A DNA stretch of 64,000 bases from Lineus longissimus (Eukaryota > Nemertea > Pilidiophora > Heteronemertea > Lineidae), in contig NC_088318.1 of the NCBI RefSeq assembly GCF_910592395.1, positions 5,666,756 through 5,730,755 on the forward strand. Direction: 5' to 3'. Shown one piece after another: positions 11,552 through 24,129 of this stretch (position 1 is its first letter; each line of letters opens with the position of its first letter). The notes under the pieces are model-generated. The model made no database searches, was not told the DNA's origin, and saw only the letters and a list, made by a program, of their open reading frames with translations. Made by a program: the position numbers and the translations under genes.

Positions 11552-13296
11552 ATTGTCATTGTAAAAACAACTTATCCCCAAATTTATACTTATAAGTTTA
11601 GGGGTTTATAGTCTGATATTGTTTGCGATGTTAATTGTGTGATAGAACCAGAGTTTTATTATGTTGTTGAAGTTTTCACCTATCTGTCCGCGAGTCGGCT
11701 CTTTCAACTGTTGTTAATCTGAAATGACGCCAGATTGGCTGCTGTATTGTCAATGATAAATTGATTTAACACTGACCAGTTTTCCAAAGTGAATAAATCA
11801 GAATCAGCGTACATCACCGTACCAAATATCGTGGGTTTCTGGGAGTCACAATTGTATACCATACAATTGCAGGTCCGGAGACTGGAAATAAGGGGTGGGG
11901 ATTGAAAAGTACCCAGCCAAAAGGGGTAGGGATTGAAAGTTAGTGCTACTTGCAGTAAGGGGCTTACAAAAATGTTTAGTGCGGTGATGTGCTACACGCT
12001 TTAAGGGGGTGCCCCCCTGGGTTTTATTATTCTTTAAAAGGCACAAAAAATGTTAAATTTTGCATCAAATGCAGTTCAAGTTAAATTGACTACTGTAGAA
12101 CATGCCTATAACATTCTTTCCTAAACAGACTTCGCCTGTAAGGTACGAATACCACAATTTAATATTCATTCGGACAGTCATATGGTAAAGGAGCTGTCCC
12201 TCTGACCTAGGAATATTTAATGAACCGACGGTTAAACTAAATCACATAAATGATCATGTGTAACGTCCATACACAAAATTTTGGCCCTGCTTAGGTACGT
12301 TATGGGTGAATTCTACTGTTCATGTACAATCATGTAATGATATGCCAAATTTAATGGACATATTTGCCAACTCCAATACACAGTGGATAAATGAGGACAA
12401 AGGTCAGCGGCTTGTTTCATTCTTTTATTCCCGAGCTCGATCCAGGCTGAGCAGGTAGCTATTTATTCTCATTCATACCTATCTATCATTTTGTACACCG
12501 ACGACAAAAGAATGGCACCCGATGACCTTCGCCCCTCATGAATTGGTCACTAAACCGCTGCGTTTATCCACCGTGGTCACAGCAGTTAAAATTTGTATGT
12601 TGATGAAATTTGTGCTATAATGTTTTGTCTTGTTCGAATTGTAGGTGCATCAAGCATGATGCTATCCATTTTATCTACAATTATGATGCTTCTTGTCATT
12701 GAGAACCAGTTCTGCTAGTTTTGATGCCATTAGTCAACCAATAGGGGGTGTCGCACAAAACTCGATTTTCTTTGGACCCCTATTATAGTTCTGGGTCGAC
12801 GAAATAGCTGTTGTTAGCTTTCTTTATTCAATATTTCATGACATGTATCCATGTACACTTTTTGTATGTATGTATGCATATTCTGTCATGTTATCCGGAC
12901 ATAAAAGTTGGCTATATTAAAGTAAAATGAATCAATATCATTGTGTTGTTCACATTTCTGTTACATGTATGTTCTCACCAATTCAAATATGAGAGAAATA
13001 AGCGAATTGGATCACACCTTAAGACGAAATCAGAAAGAGAAACAATATTTATATGGGGCACCTTACCACTGAGCCTATGGTGTTCAAGGTGCTGCTCCTT
13101 CAATCTGCCTCGAGAGAACTGAATGAGGAAATGTCTTCTGGCGATTGAATGCAGGAGAGCAACTTATCATATGGTGTCTAGAGTCTGCAAAGGGAAGTTG
13201 GAGATAGCCAGACAATAGCCCCCCCCCCCCCGAAACACCTTGAATCGAAGGAGCATCACCTGGAACTCTATCCTCAAACTCACAGGAAACCACTGA
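11552..13296. other. intergenic stretch with one MITE
   Basis: No supportable coding exon. It contains a small palindrome near 11849-11872, the MITE at 12383-12571, and a C-run near 13219-13230. The right boundary is where the open frame of the next exon begins. Confidence 0.5.
12383..12571 (+). mobile_element. short MITE, copy 2 (TIR GTGGATAAA)
   Basis: 189 bp from GTGGATAAA to TTTATCCAC; its reverse complement aligns with 6048-6190. The interior also folds on itself: AAAGGTC and CATTCTTTT near the left end recur inverted as AAAAGAATG and GACCTT near the right. No coding capacity. Confidence 0.65.
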
Positions 13297-14260
13297 AGCA
13301 CTCTCGAGGCGTCTTCATCCCCCTTCAACCTGAAAGCCATTGAAGCACTGCACGTCTCATTTGTCTCATCTCCTGGAGACGAAATACAAAGTTTACGAGG
13401 CCTGGGGCGCAGTGTCAACCCTGAAATGACACACAAGGCCCACCTCGAGCTGGAATTGATTGTCAAGCAGAAATTACTGCTTAATGACATAGGCCAGGTT
13501 TCACCATGGCAACAAACCTCCGCTCTTGAATCATACCACAAGATAGTCTGCTATTTTGCACCAAAGTCAAGACACTTCTTTTACGAGGCAATGAAAGGAA
13601 GGCAAGTTTGTTGTTGGGAGTCGTTTGACTCACTTTTCTAGATAGAAAGAACTTAAGTTACTACAATGTAAAGTTACATGTACTATGGATAAAATGTAGA
13701 CCTGTCACTGTGGTGTCCTTGTTATTAGTATTTCAATGACAGTTCTATGCATTTCTTTTTCAGACTTCTTATGGCTGCCATCCACTTCAATGAGAACTCC
13801 AGCAGAGACCAACGCGTTGGGAATGATGGACAGGCACAGTGGGCCTTATCCTATCCCAAAGCCAAAGCCGGTGCTCCTACAGCTTCTGAGAAGAAGGTGG
13901 ACTTGACGTATGGTAAGTTTTCCTTGAAGTGAAAGAAAGGATTGATCCCATCTAGTTTATGAATGTGCTAAAGGTGAAGTAAACAGAAGAAAACAAATAT
14001 GTTTTACGAAAACAACATTTATTTGATGCCGTTGCAAAATACATTAGTTAATCAGGTTTCATTAATTTCCAGATTATGTTCACAAGCTGCTGGATACTCT
14101 CATGGAGATGAGAGACGAGTACCCTACATACAAGTTGGCCAAGGTCCACAAGAATGAGAGTCGACAAAATGTACCTGGACCAGTCTGCGACAAGTATGAC
14201 AGACGGGAAAAGATGGAGGTTGTTGAAGAGTTCAAGACCCGTTTCAACCGTCTGCTTTAG
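13297..14260 (+). CDS. C-terminal part of an RNase-H-transposase-like protein
   Basis: Three exons in phase: from within 13297-13390 to 13601, 13764-13912 and 14073-14260 (TAG). The joined protein carries TSALESYHKIVCYFAPK, then MAAIHFNENSSRDQ, then DYVHKLLDTLMEM. These are the hallmark blocks of the C-terminal half of a large transposase-derived family common in fish and invertebrates, in which an ALE(S/N)(F/Y)H block is followed by a YAPKR..F block and an (A/L)A.(H/D)(F/H)N.N block. The first intron has a GC donor (AG|gcaagt at 13600-13607) and a good acceptor; splicing there makes Arg and keeps the family motif continuous. The N-terminal half is not visible upstream, so it is partial or truncated. 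The stop lies 13 bp from that of the opposing P2X7-like gene. Confidence 0.6.
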
Positions 14261-14273
14261 AAACTATCTTGCC

Positions 14274-15353
14274 TTAGCTGAAGATAAATATCAGCAGTCC
14301 TATCACAACCACAATTGCTGCTGGAGAAGTCCGGGCACGGTTTTGATATGAAAATCCAGTATAAACGCCATCTGGTTCTGGCCAGTTCTCCCTGATTCGG
14401 TCCCTGGCACATACTGGTAAAGGAAGCCGATTTTTCTTTCCTAACTTGCCAAAACACCACTCGACCAAACTCCGATATGCAAGGTATCTGTATAGTCTGA
14501 AAAAGAACCAAAAAATGGCATAGAATCATATGTAGTGTAAATGCTATGTTTTGCTTTTCTCTGAACTGAAACTGAAACTAAGTCTGTTAATAATGTTGTA
14601 TATCTTGTAAAATTGTATTAATAATAATACATTGTTTCAGTCATTACATTTGTTGTCATTTATTCTCCTTCTAGACTGATGTCAGTCCTATAACTTACTT
14701 GTGTGTCGGCTGGTCATTCCCAACTGGCCCTTCTTCATTGATGTAGCGGTTCATTGCTAACTCCAATGCATATTGGTTTAGGCAATTCACAGTAAAGCCT
14801 GGGTGTGCTGTGATACATTCACAGCCATCTGGCTCCAGGGCATCCTTCTTCCCTTGGACGGCGCTGTAATCAGAGCAGCACATGCTAACCCTGCCTTTGG
14901 TCTGTGGCTGGCAGATCTTTCCACAGTCACACCTGAAAAATAGGACAAACAGTCAGGTCATTCATTCAAGGTCAAGGAACAAGACAGACTAAGTTACAGT
15001 CATGCAAGACATGTAGCCTACTAGACCTAGTACAGCTACCTAAATGCCGATATAGGCCTAGTTCGTCAGTGTATTCACATCCGAATGCCAGATAAGCTCA
15101 ACAGTGTTCATAGTGCATTGCAGTATATGTATGTTGTGTATGTATTCACCCACCAGCGATTGTGTCCTGCCCGTTCTGGGCGTTCATCCTCTGAAGATTC
15201 TTCTTCCCCCGAGTTTTCCTCATCATCTGAAGAATCCGGATGAGTTTCCCTGCGAATTGGCTCAAATCTATACCCCTCAATCGCTTCCACTTCGCATGAA
15301 AGAGCCGAAAAATTGTCTGCAAATTCCTCTTCACTTGAACTGAAGTCCGCCAT
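14274..15353 (-). CDS. P2X7 C-terminal-domain-like protein (three exons, intact)
   Basis: Exons on the minus strand: 15353-15154, 14932-14699 and 14496-14274, 218 residues, all junctions in phase (donors gtgggt and gtaagt, acceptors ttcag). The N-terminus is an acidic serine-rich tail (SSSEEEF, DSSDDEENSGEEESSEDE). The second exon opens WCDCGKICQ, followed by MCCSD and CECITAHPGF: the Cys pattern of the cytosolic ballast domain of P2X7. The third reads LYRYLAYRSLVEWCFGKLG, then PLPVCARDRIRENWPEPDG, the usual end of this family. There are no channel transmembrane segments or ATP ectodomain, so it is the standalone soluble form often labelled P2X purinoceptor 7-like, not a receptor. The final IVVVIGLLIFIFS is hydrophobic and might anchor it to a membrane. 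I chose the Met at 15353 for its AACATGG context. Molecular function is unknown. Confidence 0.85.
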
Positions 15354-15450
15354 GTTGGATAATGTAAACAGCACAATCTACGTCATCAGTACTGCCCTAG
15401 CGGTTGAGGGCGTAACTACGGTTTTTGTCTGCGCTGAAAATGTCGTCTGC
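15354..15450 (-). promoter_or_regulatory. likely proximal promoter of the P2X7-like gene
   Basis: On the minus strand a TGACGT (CRE/ATF-like) sits at about 15380, just upstream of the chosen start, and the start lies within CATGGCGG, a YY1-like context common at animal transcription starts. I see no TATA box. Inferred from position and motif only. Confidence 0.3.
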
Positions 15451-15885
15451 TAACAATGGATACTGGCACACTAGTTTTAGCTCTCTTAAAAGCAGATTTT
15501 ATCAAATTTGGACTATTTCCTAGCTATCTATATACATGAAATGATTTGTTAGTATAAATACATTGACAAAACCGCTTATTTAAAAGGATTTGCAGGTCAC
15601 CTTTAAAGACCATGCATAAACAGATGGAGCTCAGTTGACTAGGCATTAGTATGATCCTGTAGGCCTGATCGTGATAACTTTTCATGAAATGGATTGTACG
15701 CTGATACCAATGTAGACCAATTTCTATAAGGGGTGTCACAAAAAAAAAAATTACTGAAATTGATTCAGTGCTTTATGAAAGCCGGTTTTTTCTTAGGCTT
15801 TTTTGGGTGTTGGCTGTTTTGGCCTATAAAATGCTTGGTTTCAGTAGGCTTCGTTTGCACACATGTCTATTACACCGCCAGTAGG

Positions 15886-17219
15886 ATGAATCCTGAAAGA
15901 CGCTTGAATGCCAGGAAACGCTCTTATACCGTCTCTCCGAGTACCTCCGAGACTTTGAAGAAGCTTTGCTAAATGGTGATGTCACCTCTATGAAGGAGTT
16001 TGCAGAGCACTATAAGATATCCATCCACACGTTCCGCCAGTGGAACCTACAGAGGCTAGAAGACCAAGAAACGGAGCATCATGGCAAGAAGAGGAAGGTC
16101 CGAGAGCCAAGCAATGGATGGTGGACTGAGGTGGAGGATCAGCTCCGCGTATGGATCCAGCAGCTGCGACAAAGATGCATCCCTGTGGCAGTCCAAGACC
16201 TGCAGGAGAAGGCCCTTGACATTTTCCGAATATGGTGGGATGAACTAGGGGAAGAGAGGAGACAAGAGATCATGGAGGCCAAGTCCGTGCGTTACCACTT
16301 CCAAGCGTCAGTGGGCTGGACACATGCGTTCATGAAACGCAGCAACCTCTCCCTGCGTAAAATGACAAAGAACACTGCAACGTTACCAGCAGATGCCGCA
16401 CAAAGAATGGAGATCTACCGCAATGAAGTGACCAACATCATTGATCGGCTCAGCATCCCGATACGTGTGGTCATTAACATGGACCAGACATTTCTACTTT
16501 AAGACAACCGGCACATGTACACTGTCAACCAAAAAGGAGTTAAGGCCATTGACGTCAGGACGTCTTGTTCCAATGCTAAGTTAGGGTGCACTGTGTCTTT
16601 GTCTGTTACTGCTACCGGTGGGAAGCTGCCGGCGCACATCACTTTTCCGCGCCGGGGATTTGTACGTCAAATCAGAGCTTTGGAAAATGAGGAGTTGTCG
16701 GAAAATGTGAAGTACACGTCTTCACAAACAGGATGTATGAGAGAGGAAACCCTACTCGATCACTGGGCACCCGAGATTCTGCAACCATTCGTGGAAGGGG
16801 AGAACGTTGAAAACTACCTGTTGATAGTGGACCATTTCCGGGCCCACAGGACAGAAAATTTTGGAATGCTGGTTACGGAGCTGGGCGGAATTCTGCAGTT
16901 GGTGCCAGCGGGCTGCACATCCCTGGGGCAGCCGTTAGACCTTACGGTGATGAAGTCTTTTAAATCCAACGCGCGAACGGCATGGAAAACGGCGAACACT
17001 GATCAGGAGGGCGGATGTGATAAGATTGGACTTGCGGACGTTATACGCATTGTGAACGATGCATGGGAGGCTGTTAGTCCGCAGGTCATCATAAATGGAT
17101 TTGAAGCGGCATTTCGTGCTGTCCATGTTGATGCTGGGCCACATCAAGTCGTCGATGAAGATGCTGAAGAGGATGGCCTAGAATTCAGGCATCTTCTCGC
17201 AGATGAAGTGGAAGGTTAG
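15886..17219 (+). pseudogene. pogo/Tigger (CENP-B-like) transposase, decayed
   Basis: Reads from MNPERRLNARKRS, shifts frame near 15920, then runs through FAEHYKISIHTFRQW (Psq/CENP-B-type helix-turn-helix), WWTEVEDQLRVWIQQLRQ and VGWTHAFMKRSNL (Tc5-type DNA-binding region) to the DDE_1 domain. First catalytic Asp is in INMDQT, followed at once by a TAA (16500-16502); the second is in LIVDHFRAHRT; the third is in TSLGQPLDLTVMKSF, so the triad is DDD as usual for pogo. About 440 residues when joined, normal for Tigger elements. One frameshift plus one nonsense codon make it inactive as assembled. I could not place terminal inverted repeats. A three-fold reiteration of a CATTTGCCACCC-like motif lies just downstream (17343-17389). 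Confidence 0.8.
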
Positions 17220-18463
17220 ATTCCTTGATGAGGGTGTAACCTACAAAACTGTGGCTAACTTTCATCTTCTCCGTTATGGACTCGAACAAGAGAACAATCC
17301 TTCAGACTGTTGGATCAGGGGCTCATTTGTAAAACGGTATCAGGACATTTGCAACCCGTACTTTTGCCACCCAGACATTTGCCACCCGGAAAAGGGTGAG
17401 GGTTAGGGTTAGTTTTAGGTGCAAAAATCTTGTAAAACATCAAAGAAAAGCATGTGTACTCAGCAAAGCCTTATCCTGTAAAAAAAATTGAAAAATAAAA
17501 AGTCTAGAGTTCATTTTTTTGAGACAACCTGTACAGCTGTTTGATTCACGGCCCATTGGCCTAATGCAATGAATGCCTTGATTCACAAATGACCAGAACT
17601 GATTACCACTATTCCATTTCACAATAGGCCTCCTGCCAATGTCACATTACTGCCTATTTGTGTTGGGAAACCAATCAGAAAGCAGCTTGTATAATGTGTA
17701 GCCATGTGACCGTGATAGTAATAAAGTGGGCTGATCTGTAGAAGTGATGTTTTAAGTCAAATTGTACAGTATTGTAATTCGTATATTGTGTCAAATGAGT
17801 AACCTTGCATCATGGCTACTATGCATTACATTCTGTTATCATATATGTTTATACGTCTCTTTTGTCTGTTCTCCCCATCTTTACTTAGTCATAATCATTA
17901 AGATATTGTAATTCGTATATTACGATCATAACCAATATGATGTAATTCATGTGATCATTTTGTTATCATCCTTGTTCATACGTGTCTTTGGTCAGTTCTC
18001 ACCATCTATACTTAGTCATAATCATTGAGCTATTGTAATTCGTATATTACAATCATAACCAATGTGATGTAATTCATGTGATCATTTCTTGTCATATTAT
18101 TTCATGTTGGACAACTAGAACTTCATTCATATTATTCATATTATTTCATGGCAAAAAAACAGTAGTTTGCTTACATTTCTCTTCAAAATAAAAATATTGT
18201 AATCATTGTTTTAACGTTTTACGCTCAAAATCTTTGATAAATGTTGTAATCAGGTTTGTAACATTTTATGCTCTATTAATCAGCATTCCATGAATATCAG
18301 AATATTTCCCTGTATGTTTGTACTTTTTTGAATATTTTTCTAATCTGCTCATTCACTTGTGTTGGTAACAAGTGATTTCAATTTCATATTTACATTAAAA
18401 TCACTTGTGACCAAGCGAACCAAACCACATGAATAGAAAGTTTATGTAAATTGTTTTCTGCAG
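17220..18463. other. non-coding stretch with a tandem duplication
   Basis: No gene seen. It contains repeats of a CATTTGCCACCC-like motif (17343-17389), a short TTAGGG-like run (17399-17412), an AT-rich tandem duplication (17770-18110) and a loose inverted repeat around 18365-18415 (AACAAGTGATTT with AAATCACTTGT). Confidence 0.5.
17770..18110. repeat. tandem duplication, unit about 126 bp
   Basis: The block from TTAGTCATAATCATT through GTAATTCGTATATTAC, ATAACCAAT and TGATGTAATTCATGTG occurs at 17886 and again at 18012, with a third, partial copy to the left that shares GTAATTCGTATATT and TTATACGT-like segments. AT-rich, no coding potential. Confidence 0.7.
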
Positions 18464-21080
18464 CGCCATCTCAATTCCCTTGCTTGGTGATTCCAGGAAA
18501 TGCGCAACAGAGGTTAGACCATGAAAATGTTAAAAAGGATATTGAAAGCAAAACTTCCATCTCATTCATGATTGATTATCTTCGTCAACAGTAGGTCTGT
18601 TCCTAATGTAAAAGGTCTTAGATTTTAATAATTTCATAATAATGCATATTCACAATTTCCTCCTGGAGTCACCAGGCAACTGACTTAACATGGTGCTACA
18701 GCCAACACTGTACAATCACTTTCCATCTTGACATCTTGTAATAATCTTTGCCAAATCAGTGATTCTTATATAATTTACTCCATGATTGCAATCAGCCTTT
18801 GTTAAATTCCAATCACCTGCAGGTCAGGTCAATCTTTTACCAATAAAGTTAATTTTCTTAAGCACCTCTTTATCTTACTTCTTCACATACAGGGCATCCC
18901 AAACACTTTGCTAAATCCACTACCCCCCCCCCCCCCCATTTCAAGTTGGTATTGCACCAGACCCAAGCTCAACGGTACAATGATCATGTAAGTGTCCAAA
19001 TACCTTTTCAGGACATACTAGTATGAGGACATCAATTTTGATACCAGAAGGAAAACCAATCCTGTCCGTGTGTCACTGTGACATAGATCCTGGCTCTATT
19101 GGAAATGTCGCACTCGCACTGCATTACTTCATGTGATGTCACTTACATCTTTCACAGTTGACAAATTGAAGCATCCATGGTTATTGTAACTATATAGTCC
19201 TTGCCAAATCTATCTAAAAGTATCAGAAAAACTGCTAAACTATGACTTGTATCTGCTTACTCAGCTGAGCGCCAGGCCCTTGGGCCTCTTGTTATTATCT
19301 CGGTCTCCGCTGGATTCAATCTGGGCTTTCAATGAGCAGCTGCTAACTAAGCGCTCAATCGAACTCCACCTGTAGGAAGTTCCTAAGTGGCAACTCCCTC
19401 GGGAATCGAACCCACAACCTCTTCATCATGAGGCCGATGCCACCCTGGTTTTTATCACTAGTCTATGATGATCCTCATGCACTCTAGTAGAAGTAAGAAT
19501 TTAGATATTGAGATATGTGATATTGAGATATGTGATTTACATTCCTCCTCCGATTTTTTTCAGCACATTTCCGAAACTAGAGCAAACAGGGGGTTTTGAG
19601 GTGCTGAAGGTGAAGGAGAGCAGCGGCACTTGCCTAGATGTTATTCAAGTGGGATCATTCCCCTCTGAAAAGTTGCGGTCCTTTGGCACCAGCTCCTCTA
19701 CCAAACTATACCTTCGGCCATTGCAGAGGGACATCACCCTTGATGAGACTGCCAGTGCTGCAGAGGACCTCGAGGAATGTGTAGAGTGTGGGGAGTACTA
19801 CCCCATAGCTGAAATGCGTTCCCATAAGGAGGATTGCATGGTAAGAGGTTACACATGCTTCAACTAGGTTAAATAGCATTTTCGCGCAGTGCATGTCTAT
19901 CATTCTAACTGATGGCACCACCAGTAAGAAAAGTGCAAAAGAAAGTGTGAAAAAAACACTTTGCCAGCATTTTTGCTGATGTCATGCTACACCAGTCTTT
20001 TCTTTTAGAGTGGCCCCACCCCTCCCGGAGGAGAACTCTAAATTATCTCTAGGAGACCACAAACCCCCACACTGCCACAAAGGTGGAAAAAAATCAACCC
20101 CCCCCCCGGAAGAATGAAAGAAATAGCTTTCAGATGAAAAGTAGGCAGGTTTATCAAAGTTCCCCCCCCCTGAAAAAAGCTACACACCAATTTCAGGATA
20201 TTGGCAAACTGGTTATTTTTCTCCATACTTCAGAGTTATAACGTTGAATTCGTCGAAGTGCCTCATGCTACACCTGCAGATGATGTCCTTGACCACCCTG
20301 TATTCGAGGAACCCATCTTTGAGCCGGTTCAGGATTCCATTGGATCGGCAGATCTGACCGCTGCCATAGGCAGCATCATTGACAACATGTGAGTACAGAA
20401 GTGTAGTGCATATACTTGGAAGTGCGCCTACACCATTTTTCTTGAAGATATGTGATGTATGGATCCTTATTCACATAGACTATAATATGATATCAATAAT
20501 ATGATGGAAAATAGTTGCAGATTTTGTATTTAATTCAGCTGCTGATTTCTGACTTGGTCCCAAGTAGGCTGCCCTTGGGTGACAGTAATTTCTTCAGCTT
20601 CTTATTTCATATTTTGGCCACCATGGGGCACTAACCTAATTGCATTTAAGTTTTAAACAAATTATCAATCATCCATTGTGCTCATGATCATGTGACAAAC
20701 TTTGTTTATCCTCCTTGTTCTTCTCTCTGCTTCGTGTCCTTGGTCAGCTGGTGAGCAAATGGGCCGTTTCATTGTTTTTAATATCATTTCACCATTTTAA
20801 TTACAGCACAGCTGAAGACCCGAAGGCAGTATTGGACGAGTTCACCAAATCATTTTTACAGGGCAGACCCCTTGATGTTGATGTTGAACGATCTTTGACA
20901 ATGGTGGGCGATGTCGAAGAAATCTTCTTGGATAGGGAGGAAATTTTTCCAACTGCTTTCAGTGAACTGATGCGAGGGCATGTGAATCGCAGGCTCCCTC
21001 TCCGGGTCAACCTACTCGGAGAGGATGTTGATGATTTAGGTGGGCCAAGACGACAGGTCCTGACCCTGCTCCACATGGAG
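18464..21080 (+). CDS. UBZ4-HECT E3 ubiquitin ligase-like gene fragment (G2E3-like)
   Basis: Exons 18464-18590, 19564-19840, 20234-20388 and 20807 to about 21080 join in phase: CA plus C at 18590/19564 gives His, AT plus C at 20388/20807 gives Ile. The second exon has a C-x2-C-x11-H-x3-C finger (from CVECGEYYPIAE to HKEDC), the RAD18-type UBZ4 ubiquitin-binding pattern. The last exon enters a HECT N-lobe: PLRVNLLGEDVDDLGGPRRQ matches the conserved start of that domain. The E2-binding region and C-lobe with the catalytic cysteine are not in the window; the frame runs into AT-rich repeat sequence and stops at about 21140, so the ligase as seen cannot transfer ubiquitin. Either the gene is truncated or 3' exons were displaced. 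Similar UBZ/SAM/HECT genes are expanded in many marine invertebrates. Confidence 0.7.
18840..19292 (-). repeat. R2 repeat, partial reverse copy
   Basis: Ends at 19262-19292 with the reverse complement of the R2 left terminus (its AGGCCC-AA-GGGCCT stem next to CTCAGCTGAG). The left part, from an AATAAAGTT block through CTCTTTATCTT and CATCCCAAACA, is shared with 51530-52024. Contains a C15 run at 18923-18937. It lies in the first intron of the UBZ4-HECT gene. Confidence 0.65.
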
Positions 21081-21289
21081 GTACTGAACAATTATGTGGC
21101 CAATGCACTCTTAAAATTAAGTAGTAAAATTTTTAACTAATTTGATTAGTAAAGCCAAAATAACCATTTAAGTAGTGAACATATCTATTAATTAGTTGCA
21201 CTAAGGGAAAAGTAGTAAATAAAGTTAGAAATAATAAGTTAACAAGCCTTGCGCAATCTAGAAATAACTATTTAATTAGTAAAATCGTC

Positions 21290-21380
21290 CACCAATCAGG
21301 AGCGCGTAATTAGGCAGACGATAAAAGTGATCAGCGGCCATTTTATCCTCGCTTCAATTAGAAGCTTGATTCCGGGCAAA
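21290..21380 (+). promoter_or_regulatory. candidate promoter of the SAM gene
   Basis: A CCAAT box (ACCAATCAGGAGCGC near 21292) and a GGCCATTTT YY1-like element lie within 90 bp of the ATG at 21381. No TATA box. The arrangement resembles a TATA-less animal promoter; inference from motifs. Confidence 0.35.
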
Positions 21381-24095
21381 ATGGAAAACTTCACCGAGGT
21401 GATTCTGAAGGAGTGGGGTATGGAGGAATATATATCAGTCTTCAACGGTAAGTCACATAGCACCACTAGATTACCATTTTTTTACGTTTCGTAGTTTAAA
21501 ATGTTATTTAAGACATTTTTCTGGTAGGCGCACTCTGAACGTCCGCTGTCCGCGCCGCCAACACAGCCACAGGCCGTTCGATTCACGTACACTTTTTTCT
21601 CATCAAGATATGTAGGCCTATGCACATTCTTAGAGTGAAACTAATATAAATCTTTAGTCCGCAATGCATTAGGCTATTGAATTATATCACTTTCGGCCTT
21701 TAATACATGAAATATAGGCTAGGCCGACGTTTATAATTCTGTTCGAAGTTGCGCTTTCTCTCAGTTTTTCCGCAGACGCAGCTATAATCTGTGTCTGCTT
21801 TTTCGAGGGGAAGATAACTTAGTTGCTGGTCTTTTTTGCATGGAATGACTGCGAAACATGTTGCATCAACGCGTAGGCCTGAAGCTGTGTTTCTTACGCT
21901 TGGGTAGAATGTGCACATTTAGTCCACGTGTTACAGTTTATCTTCTTATTTTGAATATTCGCGCCATGTAACTTGAAAAATGAAATGGCCAGGGCCATTG
22001 TGCTCACCTCTTGTGAAGGGAAGATGGATGAAGCATTAGCATGGTTTTAAATGTAAGAAAGAACATTTGCCTAGGCTTAGACTATGACATCCCACTTAGC
22101 AGCATTTCAAGGCACCCTTAGGGGAGAGTCCACTATTAACATTTGGGGCCCTGCTGGCCAAACTGAGAATCAGAAAAAGACTGCAGTTTAGTCTAAGAGT
22201 ATAGGGGTACATTCGTACCAAGTTAGGGATCTGTAGCTAAAGCAGTGGCAAAACGTGCCGTCATTGTAAAATGGCGGTGCCATAGGAAAACTTTGACCTC
22301 TGTGACCTTGAGAAGTAGGTCAAATCAAAAACCCACATTTATGAAATGTATCCTTGCTAGGAGTACCTACCATAAAAATGTTATGAAAATCAGACCACTA
22401 TTAAACGAGCAATCAAACATTTTAACTTTGGACATTAAATTTGGCCCCCGGGTGGCCAAACTAAGAATTTTTCAAGATGCCCGCCTGGCACCCATATTGG
22501 CTATCACATTTGATAAACAAGAGGCCCAAGGGCCTGGCGCTCAGCTGAGTTAATATCATTAATACCTTCCCGGTGTTTAGTTCATTATGCATGAAAATGG
22601 CATGCTCCATGGTATTTGATATCCTTTTGCGTTCACTACGGTACCAATGTTTTTGGTTGACATAATAATGCCACTGTTCATTCCTCAATCCTGACCATAA
22701 TTCGGGTGAAATCATCGTATAAAAATATTTACCGAAACGTGAAGTTTATGCCATGAATGAGGATACTCGTTTACAAGTACGAAGTATTTTCCCGCGAATA
22801 TTCAAAACTGCTTGGCTCCTTGCCAGTTAAATAACATGTGACTATACACAAAATAGAAAACTTTGATGGAAATTGTAAATCATTTTTTTATCTATCAGGG
22901 GAAACAAGCTGATGATGATCAAATAAATCATTCATGAGAAATCGTTTTGTTGCTGAAGCTTGCATGACGAAGTTAATGCTAAACCTTTTCTTGTGCTCTA
23001 CTGCGCCACCGTAGTTTTCTATTTAGACCAGCGATGACGTCATTTCTGGTGATTCCCTACGTTGTCCAATGAGCGCTTTTTAAAATGTGCCATTTGGTAT
23101 TGTACAGTATGCAATGTATTTTTTCAGCGCTGCCAGTTGCCGAACAAAATGCCGTAGCTCCCTCAATTTCCAATCAATTTTTATGGGAGTGACATTATTG
23201 TATTGCTTAGAATGTCTACTTTTTACTCATGAAAGAATCGTAGAACTAAAACTTAATAGGCGAACAGAATCATGCCGCACATACTGTGGGAATTCTCCAC
23301 TTCAAAATACATCGGCGATGTCATCGCGAACAGAGCATGCACTTCCGATATCGTTTTCACAGAAATGTGGCCAAATTTTCAAGAACTAATTTCTGAAAGT
23401 AGTCCCTAAAGACCTTATGACTACCACTGAAACGAACTAGTGATAATATCGCCTACCAGACTCCTTTTTAAGCAGAAAATTGGGTACTTGAGTGTCATTG
23501 AGCTCCAAGATTATTGCACATGGCGTAAACAACATGCCGCCATTTTGTCTCCGCTTCGGTATTTCGTACGCCGCTTATAATGCACCTTCTCAATTAAAAC
23601 CAACATAATAAGGCCTTACATCGTTGATTGAATAGGAACACCACACAAAACACAATAAAGTGGGGGTACAATTGATTACGAAGCTGAAGTGAACAGTGAT
23701 TTATTCCTGGAGCTACTGCTTTTGTTGTGTAGCTGCCATGTTTTGAGAACTGGCAAATAGGAGACTTCATTGATGGCTGACGTCATCGGGCGGGAATTTG
23801 AATCGGCAGAAATAATTAAAAGACAGGTAGCACCCTCTCCTGTTAAAATTTTGAACTTTTTCTCAATAAAATAGATTTTCAAGAATTTTATCTTAATATT
23901 AGAGCATATTTCGACTAATTCTGCTGCTCCTAGGCCGATATAGGCCAGTTTCCTTCATGCACTCTCGCTCGCAGGAAGTAGGTCGAATGGCGAACAAATT
24001 TTGTTTTGAAAGTAGGGTTTGACCAGAAGTATCCAGAAATGCAAAATTGAAGTCTCTAGGTCTTACGGTTACAAAATGTGCACCATGGGTTTAAC

Positions 24096-24129
<34 letters not shown>

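Noticed and set aside
17399-17412. TTAGGG-like run as a telomeric remnant
   Set aside because: Only two units, adjoining the pogo element; too short to interpret.
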